DNA of 64,000 nucleotides. It comes from Anthonomus grandis grandis. Lineage: Eukaryota > Arthropoda > Insecta > Coleoptera > Curculionidae. The translations under genes and the position numbers were made by a program. Every line of letters begins with the position of its first letter. Position 1 is the stretch's first letter. Under the pieces are notes generated by a model, which was given only the letters and a program-made list of their open reading frames with translations, did no database searches and was not told the DNA's origin. The DNA lies in contig NC_065550.1 in NCBI RefSeq assembly GCF_022605725.1, forward strand, positions 1,922,001-1,986,000, written 5' to 3'. Of this stretch, positions 53,069-64,000 are shown one piece after another.

Positions 53069-53422
53069 TTACTTTAATTCGAACTGCAAAAAAAAGTGGA
53101 GAGCCTTTTCAAGTAAAGAAGCTCAGTTTTCAGGATTTTTTTGATTTAAAACATTTAAATAGAAGGATTAGAAATTTCGTTGGACAGAATAAATTAAGCG
53201 ACATTCACTTACAATTTTTTATAAAACGAGGTGTTCTCAGGAAGAAATTTCGGAAATGACGATCAAAGCAGTTCAAGGTAAGAATAACGTAATATCACAG
53301 ACTCTTAAACCTGCATACAAGTCTAAAATAAAAATTAGTGAACGTAAGCGGTCAGATCTTCAAGATTTAGTAAATGATGCAGGCATTCCATCATGTTATG
53401 CAGATTTTTACAATAACCTATA
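53069..53422 (+). pseudogene. DUF7869-like protein, C-terminus
   Basis: Resumes the frame left at 52108: ITLIRTAKKSGEPFQVKKLS, then FQDFFDLKHLNRRIRNFVGQ. After a frameshift near 53255 comes KISERKRSDLQDLVNDAGIP and SCYADFYNNL-stop at 53422. The K-I-S-x-x-K spacing and final FY-x-x-L agree with KISISAKKMLNIKK...NFYRQIFEL at the end of the first copy (11165-11275), so both are the same family. Confidence 0.55.
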
Positions 53423-56400
53423 ATAAGTGCTATTTACTGTTTGTATCCTTATTACAAGTTTTGTACTTCCTCAATACAAAAAAAGACAAAGATTGTTTTT
53501 TATTTTAAATGTATTTCAGCGTCATAATATTAAAAAAGTTTAAATATTTTTCTTAAACAAAGTCACAATATGATATATGACGATAAAGTTAAAAAAAAAT
53601 TAAATAATGCATTTTTTTTGGAGAAGAAAGACACATGTATTCATAAATCATAAATTTTTCAATTCAAGTGTAAATCTCATGTCACTTGTTAACCACTATA
53701 CTTTGAGGTCTAAAATCACAATAAAAGCATTTAATTGTTCTGCAAGATTAAATTGTTACGAAAGAGTGAAAGCTCATTAATCATTAAAGCGCTATTTTGA
53801 CAAATATTAATTTTTGGGCTATGACGTTCTTCTTTAAACAGAGCGATATATACTAAAAACTTTAATAATTGCAATTAAATTTTCAAGTGCTGAAATCTAC
53901 CTAGTAGCGAAATCATAATTTAAAATGTTACTTTTGTCAAACTTATTTTATTCATATCAACATTATTCATGTTTTAGTTCATAGCAAATTATTAACATTT
54001 ATTAGATTAGAACATGAGGTGTGTACATATCTTAATGTAAATATAACTTGGTTGTATTGTTGAGATTTTTTTTGCCTTTTTAAATCTATCTTATCCAGGG
54101 TCATTTAATTGTTAATTGAAACCTATATACCAAATCTTTTTCTTAGTTTTCTTTCATTAAAAAAAAACGAGGTGGCTCCCTCTTTTTGAATAGTTATAAT
54201 CAAGTTTATATTCTTTAATAGCCAGTCATAAGTGAACCTTCAAACAATCCCAAGCCTCCAATAATTCTAAGCTACCGGCTGCAAACTCTTGGCAAAATAG
54301 TAACACTGTAAATTAAACGCCACAATATATTGGCTGTTAGCCTATGTAAAAAAATGCTCAAATTGATTCGATATACCAAAGTCTGCACAATTTTTCCATT
54401 GTTTGTCGATAAAGAGTGAAGTATTAATTAGGTTTTGTGTGCTGCATGATCCGTTTTCCGAGCTGTCAGTCGTGACGAGGTCATTTGTGATTAACTCATT
54501 TTTAATAGAGAACGAAATAGACGTTATGCATTTCGGATTTTTATTTATCAATTTGGGCCGAGATTAGATACAAATTGCATTATGGGATATTTTTCACTTA
54601 TAAAAGATTATTTAACTACTCGATATTTATATATTTACGTTTATATATTTACGCATTTATTTACATAAATATTAAGGAAATTTAGAGTGGATAATAAAAT
54701 GATAAAGCGATTTGGCAATTGGTTCTTTAGAATATTCCGCAAATAGGAATTTTAAATTTAAAATATAGCAAAAATGTGCAGATGGAAACCTCCAGCGTAT
54801 TTTCGTACAATGATTTCTCAGTTTCCAAAACGAATTTATGAAGGCTCATAAATTTTTAAGCAAAAAAAAGTAGTTATGTTTTTTTCACATTGTGTTTATT
54901 AGGAACTTGTCCAAATTTTGTCCATAGGGAGCGAAAAGTAATTAATTTTACGGTAAAGTCGAGGCACTAAAGCATAAATTTAGAATCAATAAGCTTACAA
55001 CTTGAGATAGTTCCGACTTCAAACTTGGTATAATCAGATCACAGTCCACAGAACTTCTAAATTTAACAATCCTCTAATTCCCATCACGAGTTAGCCATTT
55101 ACTTGGCTGTTAATCTCGCAGAGAATACTCGCATGTCGAACATATTCGACTATTAATCCTTAAGTAAGCTTTAGCTGTTATTGATATTTCTGCAGCCCCT
55201 GTTGGACTTGTACCCTCGGTGACCTAATAATTCGGGTTATTGTATCATGTAATATGCATATATAGCTTCTTTAAGTAAATATACTATAACAGTTACTTCT
55301 TTAGAAAACAGAATTATGTAGCATATACAGAAATGTCAACTTAATTTTTAAGCAATAGTTTTTAAAAATATTATGCGAAAAAAAAAACTTAAATCGTAAT
55401 TTTCACTAATTTCTTTTAAGCTTAAATGTTTCGTAAAATCCCTTTTTATCTTTGCAATTTTAAATAAATGAAATCATTTATAGAAAATTATCTTAGCACC
55501 AATTTTTCGTAAAAAGTATCTTAGATTTTTTGAATGCTGTAGGACAGATTGGAACAAAATAATACAAATTTTATTTAAGTGGGAAAGCAAATATCTACAA
55601 TAAATTGCTTTTACTATTCAATAGGCAAAAATTTAATTGAAATTTTCAATAGCGGGATAAATTGATGTGAAATTTGAAGGCAACCCTTCGACAAATATTC
55701 AATAAATTTCATTAATATCATAAAAAATCTAGATTTTAACTTAAAACTAAAATATTTATAATTAAATAAATGTATAGGCTGATTCAAAGTGTATGGTATA
55801 TTCTGGAGAATGGTAATACCTATTGTTTTACATCACATTTTATTTTATTTATTAGTAAGTTAGTTATAAGCAAACCCTTAAAACTAAATAATGAATTCCA
55901 CTCTTATACTGGCTTTTATAATAAGAAAATACCCAAAACCTCTCTGGCTTCTCTGCTTTCTCTATGTTAATTTTAGGACCAGCACTAGCTAATATTATTG
56001 TTTTTTCTTGACCTGTTTACTTGTAACTGTTTGTTAACCTATAAAAGTTTGTTATTGCAAGTAAATAAATGAATTTTGGGCTAAAGAAGAAATTCACGAC
56101 TTGTATAGAATACACAAAAATACATAGTCTCAACGTCGCAGGTGGCATATCTCGGCATCAAATAAATACTTCTTTGTCTTTTTTAAATTTAATTTGGGTC
56201 TAGCTCTAATTAATGCTGTCGGCTACACAAACTATGTCATCTAGTATTTTAATTAGTACTGAGGCCGTGGTATAGTTCTTTCGAAATCCTGAGTGAGTGT
56301 ACAGTACTTCATTGGTTAAAAATATTGGTCAAAAAAAAACGTTATAACATGTGGGTATCCAATTTGAAAATTGATGTTATTTCCTTTTAAACCGAAAATG

Positions 56401-56756
56401 ACAGGAAACTGAATGCGTCAAATGATGGGTGTGTTTCATTCTCTCTCCTTTTGTTACTTTTTTGCTAATTTTATTTATTTTTAGTTAACATAAGTTTTTT
56501 TTAAAGTTCAAGATGTTTAATAATACTTACTAATGTTTATTTTGGTGTATTTGTATTGATTTTGCATATAAAAGTTCACCCGGTATAACACACGCGTTTC
56601 TTGGTGAACTGTTAATATTTTTCTCGACATATCGAGGCTACGTCTTTGCTGTTTTAATGAAAGTTGATTGGGGTGTTCCTATATCAACATCCTTTACTTC
56701 ATTGTGTCTCTTCTTATTTTGTTTCTATTTTATTTCGCTCATTTAAGATATAAAAA
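53423..56756. other. 3.3-kb AT-rich stretch without recognised content
   Basis: Only short open frames (below 70 codons), none with a motif. No long repeats or inverted repeats noticed by eye. Confidence 0.5.
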
Positions 56757-57034
56757 TTTTAAGAGAACACCTAAAAAAGGCTCGACAAAATCAACAAGCT
56801 GCAAAAATTAAAAACAAGACATTAGTTATTAAGGGTAAAACATATTCAGTAAAAGAATTACAAAGTAAAGAAACAGCTGGGCTTTTCCAAGAGGGTACTA
56901 AAGGCAACAAAGAGACACCATCAGGCTCAAATAAACGTAGAGCTTCTCCATCCCGCACTGGAATCCAGGAGAAGGAGAATCCTACCAAGAGGAAAACTCG
57001 TGCTCAAAATAGGGATTTTGATAAAAAAAATTAG
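56757..57034 (+). pseudogene. LINE ORF1, C-terminal tail
   Basis: The frame reads REHLKKARQNQQAAKIKNKT, LVIKGKTYSVKELQSKE and ends KRKTRAQNRDFDKKN-stop. A basic, low-complexity tail with the LKKAR and GKTYSVKEL words is what I expect at the end of ORF1 in CR1/Jockey-like elements. No upstream ORF1 domains are present; the 5' truncation is near 56757. Confidence 0.6.
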
Positions 57035-57407
57035 AATAGTTTTCTTTTTTTTTTTTTTTTTTGTCTAAGAGTTTTGAAACTGTAATTTGTATATGGGTTT
57101 TGAACTCTAAATTTTATTATTTGTTTACTTCAAATTTTTTTGGTTTTAAGATCTGTGTAGGCTTTACGTTCGTAACTTGTTGCACTTTTAAGACTGTTGG
57201 AGGGAGAATTCTGCAAGGACATAATTATATTTTATATTTAATTTTGTTTTTTGTATATTTTGGTTATTGTTTTAGAATCTGTGTTGGTTGTACGTTGTAA
57301 GTCATTTAAGCGTTTTTTAGCCTTTTTTATTCTATTTATTTATTTCTAAATTCTATCAGGTCTAAATTGTTTTATTGGCATGAGATAAAAGCATTTCTTT
57401 CAGTGAC

Positions 57408-60265
57408 ATGGATAATTATATCAGGGACTATACATATTTAAAAATTGACACATCAGAAATAGAAAACCCAAATGATTTGAATGACCATATTTTGCCAAAT
57501 AGTAATTTTAATATTTTGCAATTGAATATTAGAAGTATAAATCAAAATTTTGATAATCTACAATGTCTGCTGGACCAATTTTCATTTAATTTTGATGTCA
57601 TTGTTCTCTCAGAAACACATTATGTCTTTGATGAAACAGTTTATCGGATGAATGGATATAATATAATATATAATAGAGGCATTTTAAATAAATGTGATGG
57701 AATAATTATTTTTGTAAAAGAACACGTATCACAAAAACATAAATTTGAATTCATTGGTCAAGTAAAATCAATAGAATTGGAAATAACTACCCCTTTAACA
57801 AATATGCTTTTAATAACTTGTATATATAAATCTCCCAGTATAAATAAGGATCAATTTAATAATGATTTTGCCCACTATCTCGAACAGAGAAAGAATATAA
57901 AAAACCATGTAATTACTGGTGATATAAATATAGATTTGTTATCAATGAAAAGGGAAAGTGAGGAATATAAAAATATAATAAATTCCTATCATTTTGTTTC
58001 GTATATTAATAAATTTACCAGACCGGAGTCAAAAACCTGTCTAGATCATTTTTTGGTTAAAATTTGTAATGAGGATATTTCAAAAATTCCTACGTCTTTT
58101 ATTTTGAAATATGATCTTACAGATCATTTTCCAATTATTTTGAATTTAAGCTTAAAGGATGAAGATGCAAATAATAATAGTCATTTAGTGAAAACAAAGA
58201 AATATATTAACTATGAGGCATTAAGAAATGACTTAGAAATGGAAGACTGGCAATTGATATATGGTACAAGAGACACGGAAGTGGCAACAAGGATGTTTAT
58301 GGATATTTTAGTTGGGAAAATTGAAAAACATACAGAATTAATTAAAATAAGTAACAGGAAAAACGGAAAAAGTAAATGGATTACGAAAGGTTTACTAAGA
58401 AAAATAAATGAAAAAAATAGTTTATATCTACAGTGTAAAAGAGAACCAAATAATGAAGAACTAAAGGAAAGATATAAAACATTCAATAATGAGATAAAAA
58501 AACTTATTAAGGGAGCAAAAAGGGACTTTGTACAAAATACAATTAGAGACAACAAAAATAAAACTAAAGCCCTTTGGAATTGCGTTAATGCCATATGTAG
58601 TAATAAAAAAAAGAACAAGGGAAATATTAGTAAAATTAAGCTTACAAATGGTAAAATACTGGAAGACAAACAAAACATAGCAAACTAGTTTAATAAATAT
58701 TTTAGTGAAATAGGGCAAACACTTGCAAATACTATAAAAATAACGAATACCTATGTTTATAAGTCTAACAAAAACCATCATATTCATCAATCGATGTTTT
58801 TAAGGGAAACGACGCCCACTGAGGTCATAGAGATCATTGACAGGTTAAAAAAAAGGCAAATCGCCAGGTGTTGATGGCATTAAGGCCGAAACCCTAAAAG
58901 AAATAAAAATTGAAATAGCACATGTGCTAGCATATTTAATAAATATGTCCTTCAATACAGGTATCTTTCCCGAAATTTTAAAAATTGGTATGATCACACC
59001 TCTACACAAAACTGGCCTGGAAGAAGACCTTAACAACTACAGACCAATCTCTCTAATTTCCAGTATAGCTAAAATTTATGAAAAAATTTTTAAAAATCGG
59101 TTAGTGTCATTTCTAACAAAGAACTCCATTCTTTCAAACAAACAGTTTGACTTTCGAGAAAAAATGTCAACCGAAGATGCAATTATACATTTAACAAATT
59201 GTTTATATGAAAACTTAGATAAATCTTAGATTAATTAGAGGAATAGTTCATAAACTAGTTGAAAGTTATTTAAAAAATAGAAAACAACTTGTCAAGATCG
59301 ATGAAGTACAAAGCTCCTTCGCAGACATAACCTGTGGGGTACCCCAAGGCACTGTACTTGGCCCATTATTATTTATATTATATGTAAATGACTTACTTAT
59401 GATTGATATTTTGGGGGAAATAGTAAGCTACGCTGATGACACTGCCATATGTTATTCAGGAAATTCATGGAATTCTTTAAAACAGAACGCTGAAGCTGAT
59501 TTTAGAAAAATTTCCTCTTGGTTTCAATCAAACAGACTGTCTTTAAACGCCTCTAAAACAAAGTATTTGACATTTACATCTTACACTAATAACTTGCCTC
59601 TGATGGGTCCTCTTAATATAAACTCCCATTTTGAGATACCAGAAGCAAATTCCATAAAGTATTTAGGTATAACATTAGACCGGCACTTAAAATGGGATAT
59701 ACATGCAGGTGAACTTACAAACAAATTAAGAGGCTTGATATCTAAGTTTAAACGACTTAAGGATTTTATGGATATTAAACACTTAAAAACATTGTACTTT
59801 GCTCTGGTACAATCACATTTAAATTATGAACTCAGCGGATGGGGTGGATTAAGAAATTGCCATATGTCCTCCATTGAAGTTGTTCAAAAATGGATTTTAA
59901 AAATAATCTATGATAAAGACAAACTGTTTTCATCTGATCAGCTATACAATCTTGCTGGTATATTTGACTTAAAACAATTATATGTTTAAAAGTTACTTTT
60001 AAATCTTCATAAAAGGAAAATCACAGTTGAACATGTGAATCATTCATATGCTACTCGAGCTCAAAATCAAAGCGCTGTAGTTCCACGAAATGAAAAAACT
60101 ATTGGTCAGCGATATTTTAGATTCTATATCTCTAAGATTTATAATTTGGTTCCGGGGCATATAAAAGATAAAATAAATCAAAAAAATTTTAAATTTTATG
60201 TGAAAGACTGGATACAGTGGACGGACAGAGAAACGTTTAATAATATATTAAATCATAATATGTAA
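57408..60265 (+). pseudogene. LINE ORF2: AP endonuclease and reverse transcriptase, motif A lost
   Basis: A 426-codon frame from MDNYIRDYTYLKIDTSEIEN carries the endonuclease: NILQLNIRSINQNFDNL, VLSETHYVF, VITGDINIDLL, CLDHFLVK and DLTDHFPII (residues about 34-240). A TAG at 58686 and a frameshift near 58855 follow. RT text GIFPEILKIGMITPLHKTGL and NNYRPISLISSIAKIYEKIF (58955-59095) is next. At about 59229-59235 the LDLAKAFD-type motif A is missing (CLYENLDKS jumps to RGIVHKLVES). CGVPQGTVLGPLLFILYVND (59335-59392) and SYADDTAICY (59426) remain. Ends NNILNHNM-stop. Confidence 0.85.
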
Positions 60266-60609
60266 CATACTATGATATATAAATATGCTTTTCTTTTAAA
60301 CATAATCTTTAGCAAATCCATGTAAAATTGAAAAGAAAGCAAATAAAATCACACAAACCTGGACATGACATACTACCTCGATATAGACCTTAAAAATTAC
60401 CGAATTGGACATACTCGATCCTGATCTATGTTTTGAACATTATATCGTAGTCATTAAATTTTAGATAAGATTAACTCTGTAAAACTTTTAAATTCATATT
60501 CACGTACAAGTAGTAATCTCGCTACTTCTGTGATCATTGTTTATTCACTATTCTCTTGATCGTTATTATAGACATTTTGCAATATTGTTAATTATTATTT
60601 TGAATAAAC

Positions 60610-60635
60610 TATTATTATTATTATTATTATTATTA
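60610..60635. repeat. (ATT)n tail of the LINE
   Basis: About eight ATT units at the LINE 3' end, the expected tail for this type. Confidence 0.85.
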
Positions 60636-60640
60636 TATTA

Positions 60641-61448
60641 TTCCATAGTCACTAAGGGTGTGCGTCGAAAACAGAAGAATCACCTTATTTCAGTGTGACT
60701 GGAGCAGCATCCCTATTTTTTTACAGTCTGGCCTTGATAACTTGATAAATAATTAAGATTGAAATAACCTTGATTTAAGTAACTAAACATACATTATAAA
60801 CAGATTTATTGAAAAAGCACAGAAAAGATTAATTTAGTATAATTTTATAAGTATAGTATTAATAAATCCCTTGAAAATAGTTTAAAATGGCCTGTTTTCA
60901 CCGACTTACTTAAACCTACAATATATTTAGTTTTAAAGGAAATCCATCTTAATAGCTTTTCACAGCTTGCAAGGCTAAGAAACATTTACGGAAAGTGTAG
61001 AGCAGGACCATCGACGACGCAAATGGCCGACGGCCAACCCGTTTCTAATATATCACCCCCGGCCTTGATATATGGCACTGTCATCTCTAAATGGATGTGT
61101 TTGCGGGCCGGCGAACTGTACAGGTGCCCTTTTGATTTAGCACTTTGCCTCCTCACTCTCCACTAAGATTTGTCATGAAATTGCCCGCGGGTCTTATGAG
61201 ATGCCGAGAACATGGTTCATTTTATGGTTATTTCCAGCTCTCAGCCTGTATTTTTCTTAGCATTACGGAAATGCGCTTTCCTGAGAGGGTCATATATTTC
61301 TGCCCGCGTCCTATTATTCATAAGATTCTGAGAAATGTGCTCGTCCAGAACATCTGTCGAAGCCTAACTGAGGTGAGGGAAATTGGCTGAAATCATACTG
61401 TGTCAATATGATTTCACAGATTGACATATTGACACAGTCATCCACTTA
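60641..61448. other. Unassigned; GC-richer island and a 14-bp hairpin
   Basis: 60960-61390 is clearly less AT-rich than its surroundings but has no recognised frame. At 61397-61410 ACTGTGTCAATATG is mirrored exactly by 61425-61438 with a 14-nt loop. Confidence 0.5.
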
Positions 61449-62572
61449 TTGCTTATTTTTAAATTAAGATGCTATGATTTCCCTAAGTGGTTTCTTTCTT
61501 GGCTAAATAGTTACCTACATAAAAGGATACAATTTGTTATTGTAAGGGGTTCACTTTCAGTTCCTATTTTGGTCACTTCAAAACTGCCTCAGGGGTCATA
61601 TTTTCATCACATGGGCCTCTACTCTTTAATTTATTTATTAACGATATTTTTAGTATTATCAAATTTTGCCAATTGCTATTATTTGCAGACGACCTGAAGC
61701 TATTTTTACATATTTTAAACTTGTCTGATTGCCTGATGATACAATCAGACATAGATTCTCTATATAATTGGTCTGTCTCTAATGGCTTACATCTTAATAA
61801 GTATAAGTGTTTTATCATTTCTTTTACTAAATCTATAAAAGTTGTCCCATTTGACTACCACATAAATGGTAATACACTTTCAAGAGTATTGCTAATTAAA
61901 GATTTGGGGTTGTTGTTTGACAGTTCCCTGACTTTCATACCCCATATAGATAGTTTGTCTAGTAAAGCCCTTCGAACTCTTTATAACTAATTATAACTAG
62001 AAATATTCAAGACTTTTTAGTAGCTGCCTTCAGAGTTTTATATTCTACACTTATTCGTAGTGTCATATCTTATTTTTCGATAGTCTGGTCCCCTTATTAT
62101 ATTTAGTCTTAATAAGGTCCAAAATAAATTTCTCAGGATATGTGCCTGGCGATTAAATGTACGAGATGAGTCTCTATTAGAACTTAAGTCAAGGCTAAAT
62201 ATGACTTCTCTTGAGAACTATCGAAGTAGGTATGATAAGATATTTCTTCACTAGTTGATTAATAATGCTATTGATTGCCCTGAATTGTTATTGCGGATAA
62301 ACTTTAGGTGCAATTATATATTATATATTTTTTTTACTTAACTGGGGAAAACTATATATTGTTGTATTCATTTTTTCTTGACCAAGGTTAGATTGTGCTT
62401 AAATTTTTCCGGATGATTTATCTAATTTGTATATCTTGGGCTGCTACATATTAATATACATTTAGATGAATATATTGTTGATGGCAGAATAATTAACATT
62501 TAGCGTTAGGATATAATTTATTTTGTAATTTTGTTAGAATGGGGACATCCCGTAAATAAATAAATAAATAAT
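61449..62572 (+). mobile_element. 5'-truncated LINE with TAAA-repeat tail
   Basis: RT text: LRCYDFPKWFLSWLNSYLHK and RIQFVIVRGSLSVPILVTSK (before motif B), LPQGSYFHHMG (decayed GVPQGS), then LLFADDLKLFLHILNLSDCL (motif C, about 61673). It continues through LYNWSVSNGLHLNKYKCFII and IKDLGLLFDSSLTFIPHIDS to KFLRICAWRLNVRDESLLEL-type text near 62140. Ends at AAATAAATAAATAAATAA (about 62553-62572), the tail. Frameshifts at about 61620 and 61990 and a stop follow. A non-LTR element different from the 56.8-kb copy. Confidence 0.8.
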
Positions 62573-63140
62573 TTCTTTGATATAATATTACTAACAGTAC
62601 TACATTTCTTTATGTTTGACCCTGTAATATTAAATAAACAAAAACTTTATAATATATTAATATGTAATAGGATATTAAAAAACAATATTATGATTTATGT
62701 TTTCTATCAGAACACGATGAAGTCTATATGAGAAGCTCTCGCATTTTAGATTCTACGTGAACTTCGAGACATATTTTTTATGTAAAAACTTACGGTTTCA
62801 GACCATACAGAGATTTTAAATACTAAATTAAGGCTTAATGTTAGATAAAAAAGGACTCACTGATATTTGACAAATAGTAATGCAGGGTGGCTAAGAACGA
62901 AAGATAAAAGTCTTTTAAAGAATCGTTTATTTAAACAAAATAAGTTGATATAATAATGTAAAGTAATCATGTAAAGGTTTTGCTCGTTTTGTTTTTTGGT
63001 AAATCTGGTTTATAATAAATAAAAATAAAATTGCTTTATAATAGTAAAATAATTTATATTATTTTACTATTATAAAGCAATTTTAACATGCAAGTCCTTT
63101 TATTTTGGCAAGTATTGAAATTTTCTTTTTTAAATGTATA
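62573..63140. other. AT-rich spacer containing a perfect palindrome
   Basis: Carries the 27-bp-arm inverted repeat at 63027-63084 listed separately. Otherwise nothing recognised. Confidence 0.6.
63027..63084. repeat. Perfect inverted repeat, 27-bp arms, 4-nt loop
   Basis: AAAATTGCTTTATAATAGTA... (63027-63053) and 63058-63084 are exact complements, loop TTAT. No mismatch in 27 pairs in sequence that is otherwise decayed. Confidence 0.95.
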
Positions 63141-64000
63141 CACGATGGCCCATCAAAAACAGTCCAGCAAGGTTTAAGTTTTTTTTTAAATTTAAAAAAA
63201 ATCTCCGTCGATTTTTGATTTTAGGGAAAAAGTTTTTTTTTAATACTTGCAACCCCTTAACATCAACCCCTTGGCGGGGGTTGCAACTACCCTCAAAATC
63301 TTAAATAGGAGTGGGGGTCAAGTGATATATTTTGAAGGTCTTTTTATTCTAGTTACAACTGCCAAGTTTGACATTGCCGCCGTTTACCTTCATACAATAG
63401 TACAGTAACTGGTCAAAGTGTTCCCAGACATTGTGAAGAATATCGGGTGTTATTTGTTGGCATTCATGAATGATGCGGTTCCGTAAATCTTCTAACGATT
63501 TAGGTTGGGTGGCATACATTTTCGATTTCAGATGTCCCCACAAAAAGAAATCAAGTGGAAATAAATCGGGTGATCTCGCGAGCCATTTAATAACACCTTT
63601 TCTCCTAATCCATCTACTAGGAAACCTTTTATCTAGAAACTGCCGTAAATGCATAATGGCGAGAAGCCCCGCCCTGCTGAAATATCGCATTTTCTTTATG
63701 ATAGCGTTGGTCTCTTTCCATAAATTCAATCAATGCTGGTTTAACGGCATTTTCCAAAAGGTCTAAGTACGTATCTCCATTTTAAATTTCCCGGTAATTT
63801 ACTTACAATACAGACAAACCGGACCAATTATGTGATCACTAATAATACCAATCCAACCCTTTAACTTTTGAGGATGTTGAGTATAAACCTCATGGTAGAT
63901 CCTTGGATTCGTGTCGGACCAGTACCGATAACTATGACGATTGATAGTGCCATTGAGAAAAAATAAACATTCGTCTGAGAAGCAAACATTTAAAAGATAG
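63141..64000 (-). mobile_element. Mariner-like element, cut by the window end
   Basis: Starts next to TA at 63139-63140 with CACGATGGCCCATCAAAAAC, a mariner-style terminus. The minus-strand transposase fills 63352 to the window end. The other end is outside the window. Confidence 0.75.
63352..64000 (-). pseudogene. Mariner-like transposase, partial at window edge
   Basis: Minus-strand order from the edge: CFSDECLFFLNGT-like text (FSDE, first Asp, near 63975), HSYRYWSDTNPRIYHEVYTQ (about 63940-63880), LKGWIGIISDHIIGPVCLY (63870-63815), ALIEFMERDQRYHKENAIF (near 63725), a GGAS equivalent of QQDGAPPH, WIRRKGVIKWLARSPDLFPL (about 63600-63545, third Asp) and DFFLWGHLKSKMYATQPKSL. The second catalytic region reads QQGGAS, so the Asp is changed to Gly and the frame shifts at about 63680. 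Ends NVKLGSCN-stop. Confidence 0.85.

Larger units (their letters stand above)
56757..60640 (+). mobile_element. LINE with ORF1 tail, ORF2 and ATT-repeat 3' end
   Basis: The order is the ORF1 C-terminus (56757-57034), a T-rich spacer, ORF2 (57408-60265), ~340 bp of 3' untranslated sequence and an (ATT)n tail at 60610-60635. A CR1/Jockey-like layout. Truncated inside ORF1 at the 5' side. RT palm motif A is deleted, so it is inactive. Confidence 0.8.

Noticed and set aside
58211..58678. 155-codon minus-strand open frame rich in Leu, Phe and Ser
   Set aside because: It is the antisense of LINE ORF2; the hydrophobic composition is a mirror of Lys/Glu/Asn codons.
1..64000. CRISPR arrays, bacterial operons, ribosome binding sites
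   Set aside because: Content is eukaryotic transposons; the only regular tandem repeats are microsatellites and the ~170-bp array, with no spacer structure.

Overview
This is AT-rich (roughly two-thirds A+T by eye) eukaryotic DNA, almost certainly from an insect. A beetle is possible, but that is a guess from the mix of mobile elements. I find no host gene, tRNA, rRNA, operon or CRISPR array that I can support. Everything recognisable is a transposable element or its debris, so the window looks like a repeat-rich, gene-poor intergenic or heterochromatic region. Nearly every element is dead (stops, frameshifts, internal deletions), and several lie inside one another.

Layout. 1-7.1 kb: small inverted-repeat elements (559-867, 1845-2740, 3357-4803), plus two clusters of a GAGATCC motif beside TA microsatellites that may mark the ends of one larger element. 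7.4-7.9 kb: about three copies of a ~170-bp tandem repeat. 8.25-11.6 kb: a DNA transposon with a broken DUF7869-like protein, itself interrupted by an LTR fragment. 12.3-22.7 kb: a decayed Ty3/Gypsy-like element split by a full-length but dead BEL/Pao element (14728-22471), which carries its own 1.26-kb insertion. 24.6-27.1 kb: two LINE fragments. 28-31.15 kb: an RTE-like LINE on the minus strand, split by a mariner-like element with ~430-bp inverted repeats. 31.35-34.9 kb: a minus-strand LINE with two reading frames (PHD-like ORF1), next to a different LINE RT fragment.

36277-42133 is a complete Ty3/Gypsy element with two 496-bp LTRs and a 4-bp target duplication. It is the youngest-looking LTR element here (LTRs about 2.6% different) but has several stops. 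44.06-48.2 kb: two mariner/Tc1-type elements with clear TIRs. 48.3-49.1 kb: Penelope-like RT and GIY-YIG pieces on opposite strands. 49.4-50.07 kb: a foldback mariner derivative. 50.5-51.1 kb: a Gypsy pol piece. 51.85-53.4 kb: a second DUF7869-like coding fragment split by a poly-A LINE. 56.76-60.64 kb: a LINE that has lost the catalytic aspartate block of its RT. 61.45-62.57 kb: another LINE tail. 63.14 kb to the end: a mariner-like element cut by the window edge.

The elements do not act together as a pathway. They form an insertion history: BEL into Gypsy, mariner into RTE, LINE into a DUF7869-type element, LTR retrotransposon into another DUF7869-type element. The least familiar component is the DUF7869-like transposon, seen twice, with short inverted termini and a hairpin at each end.
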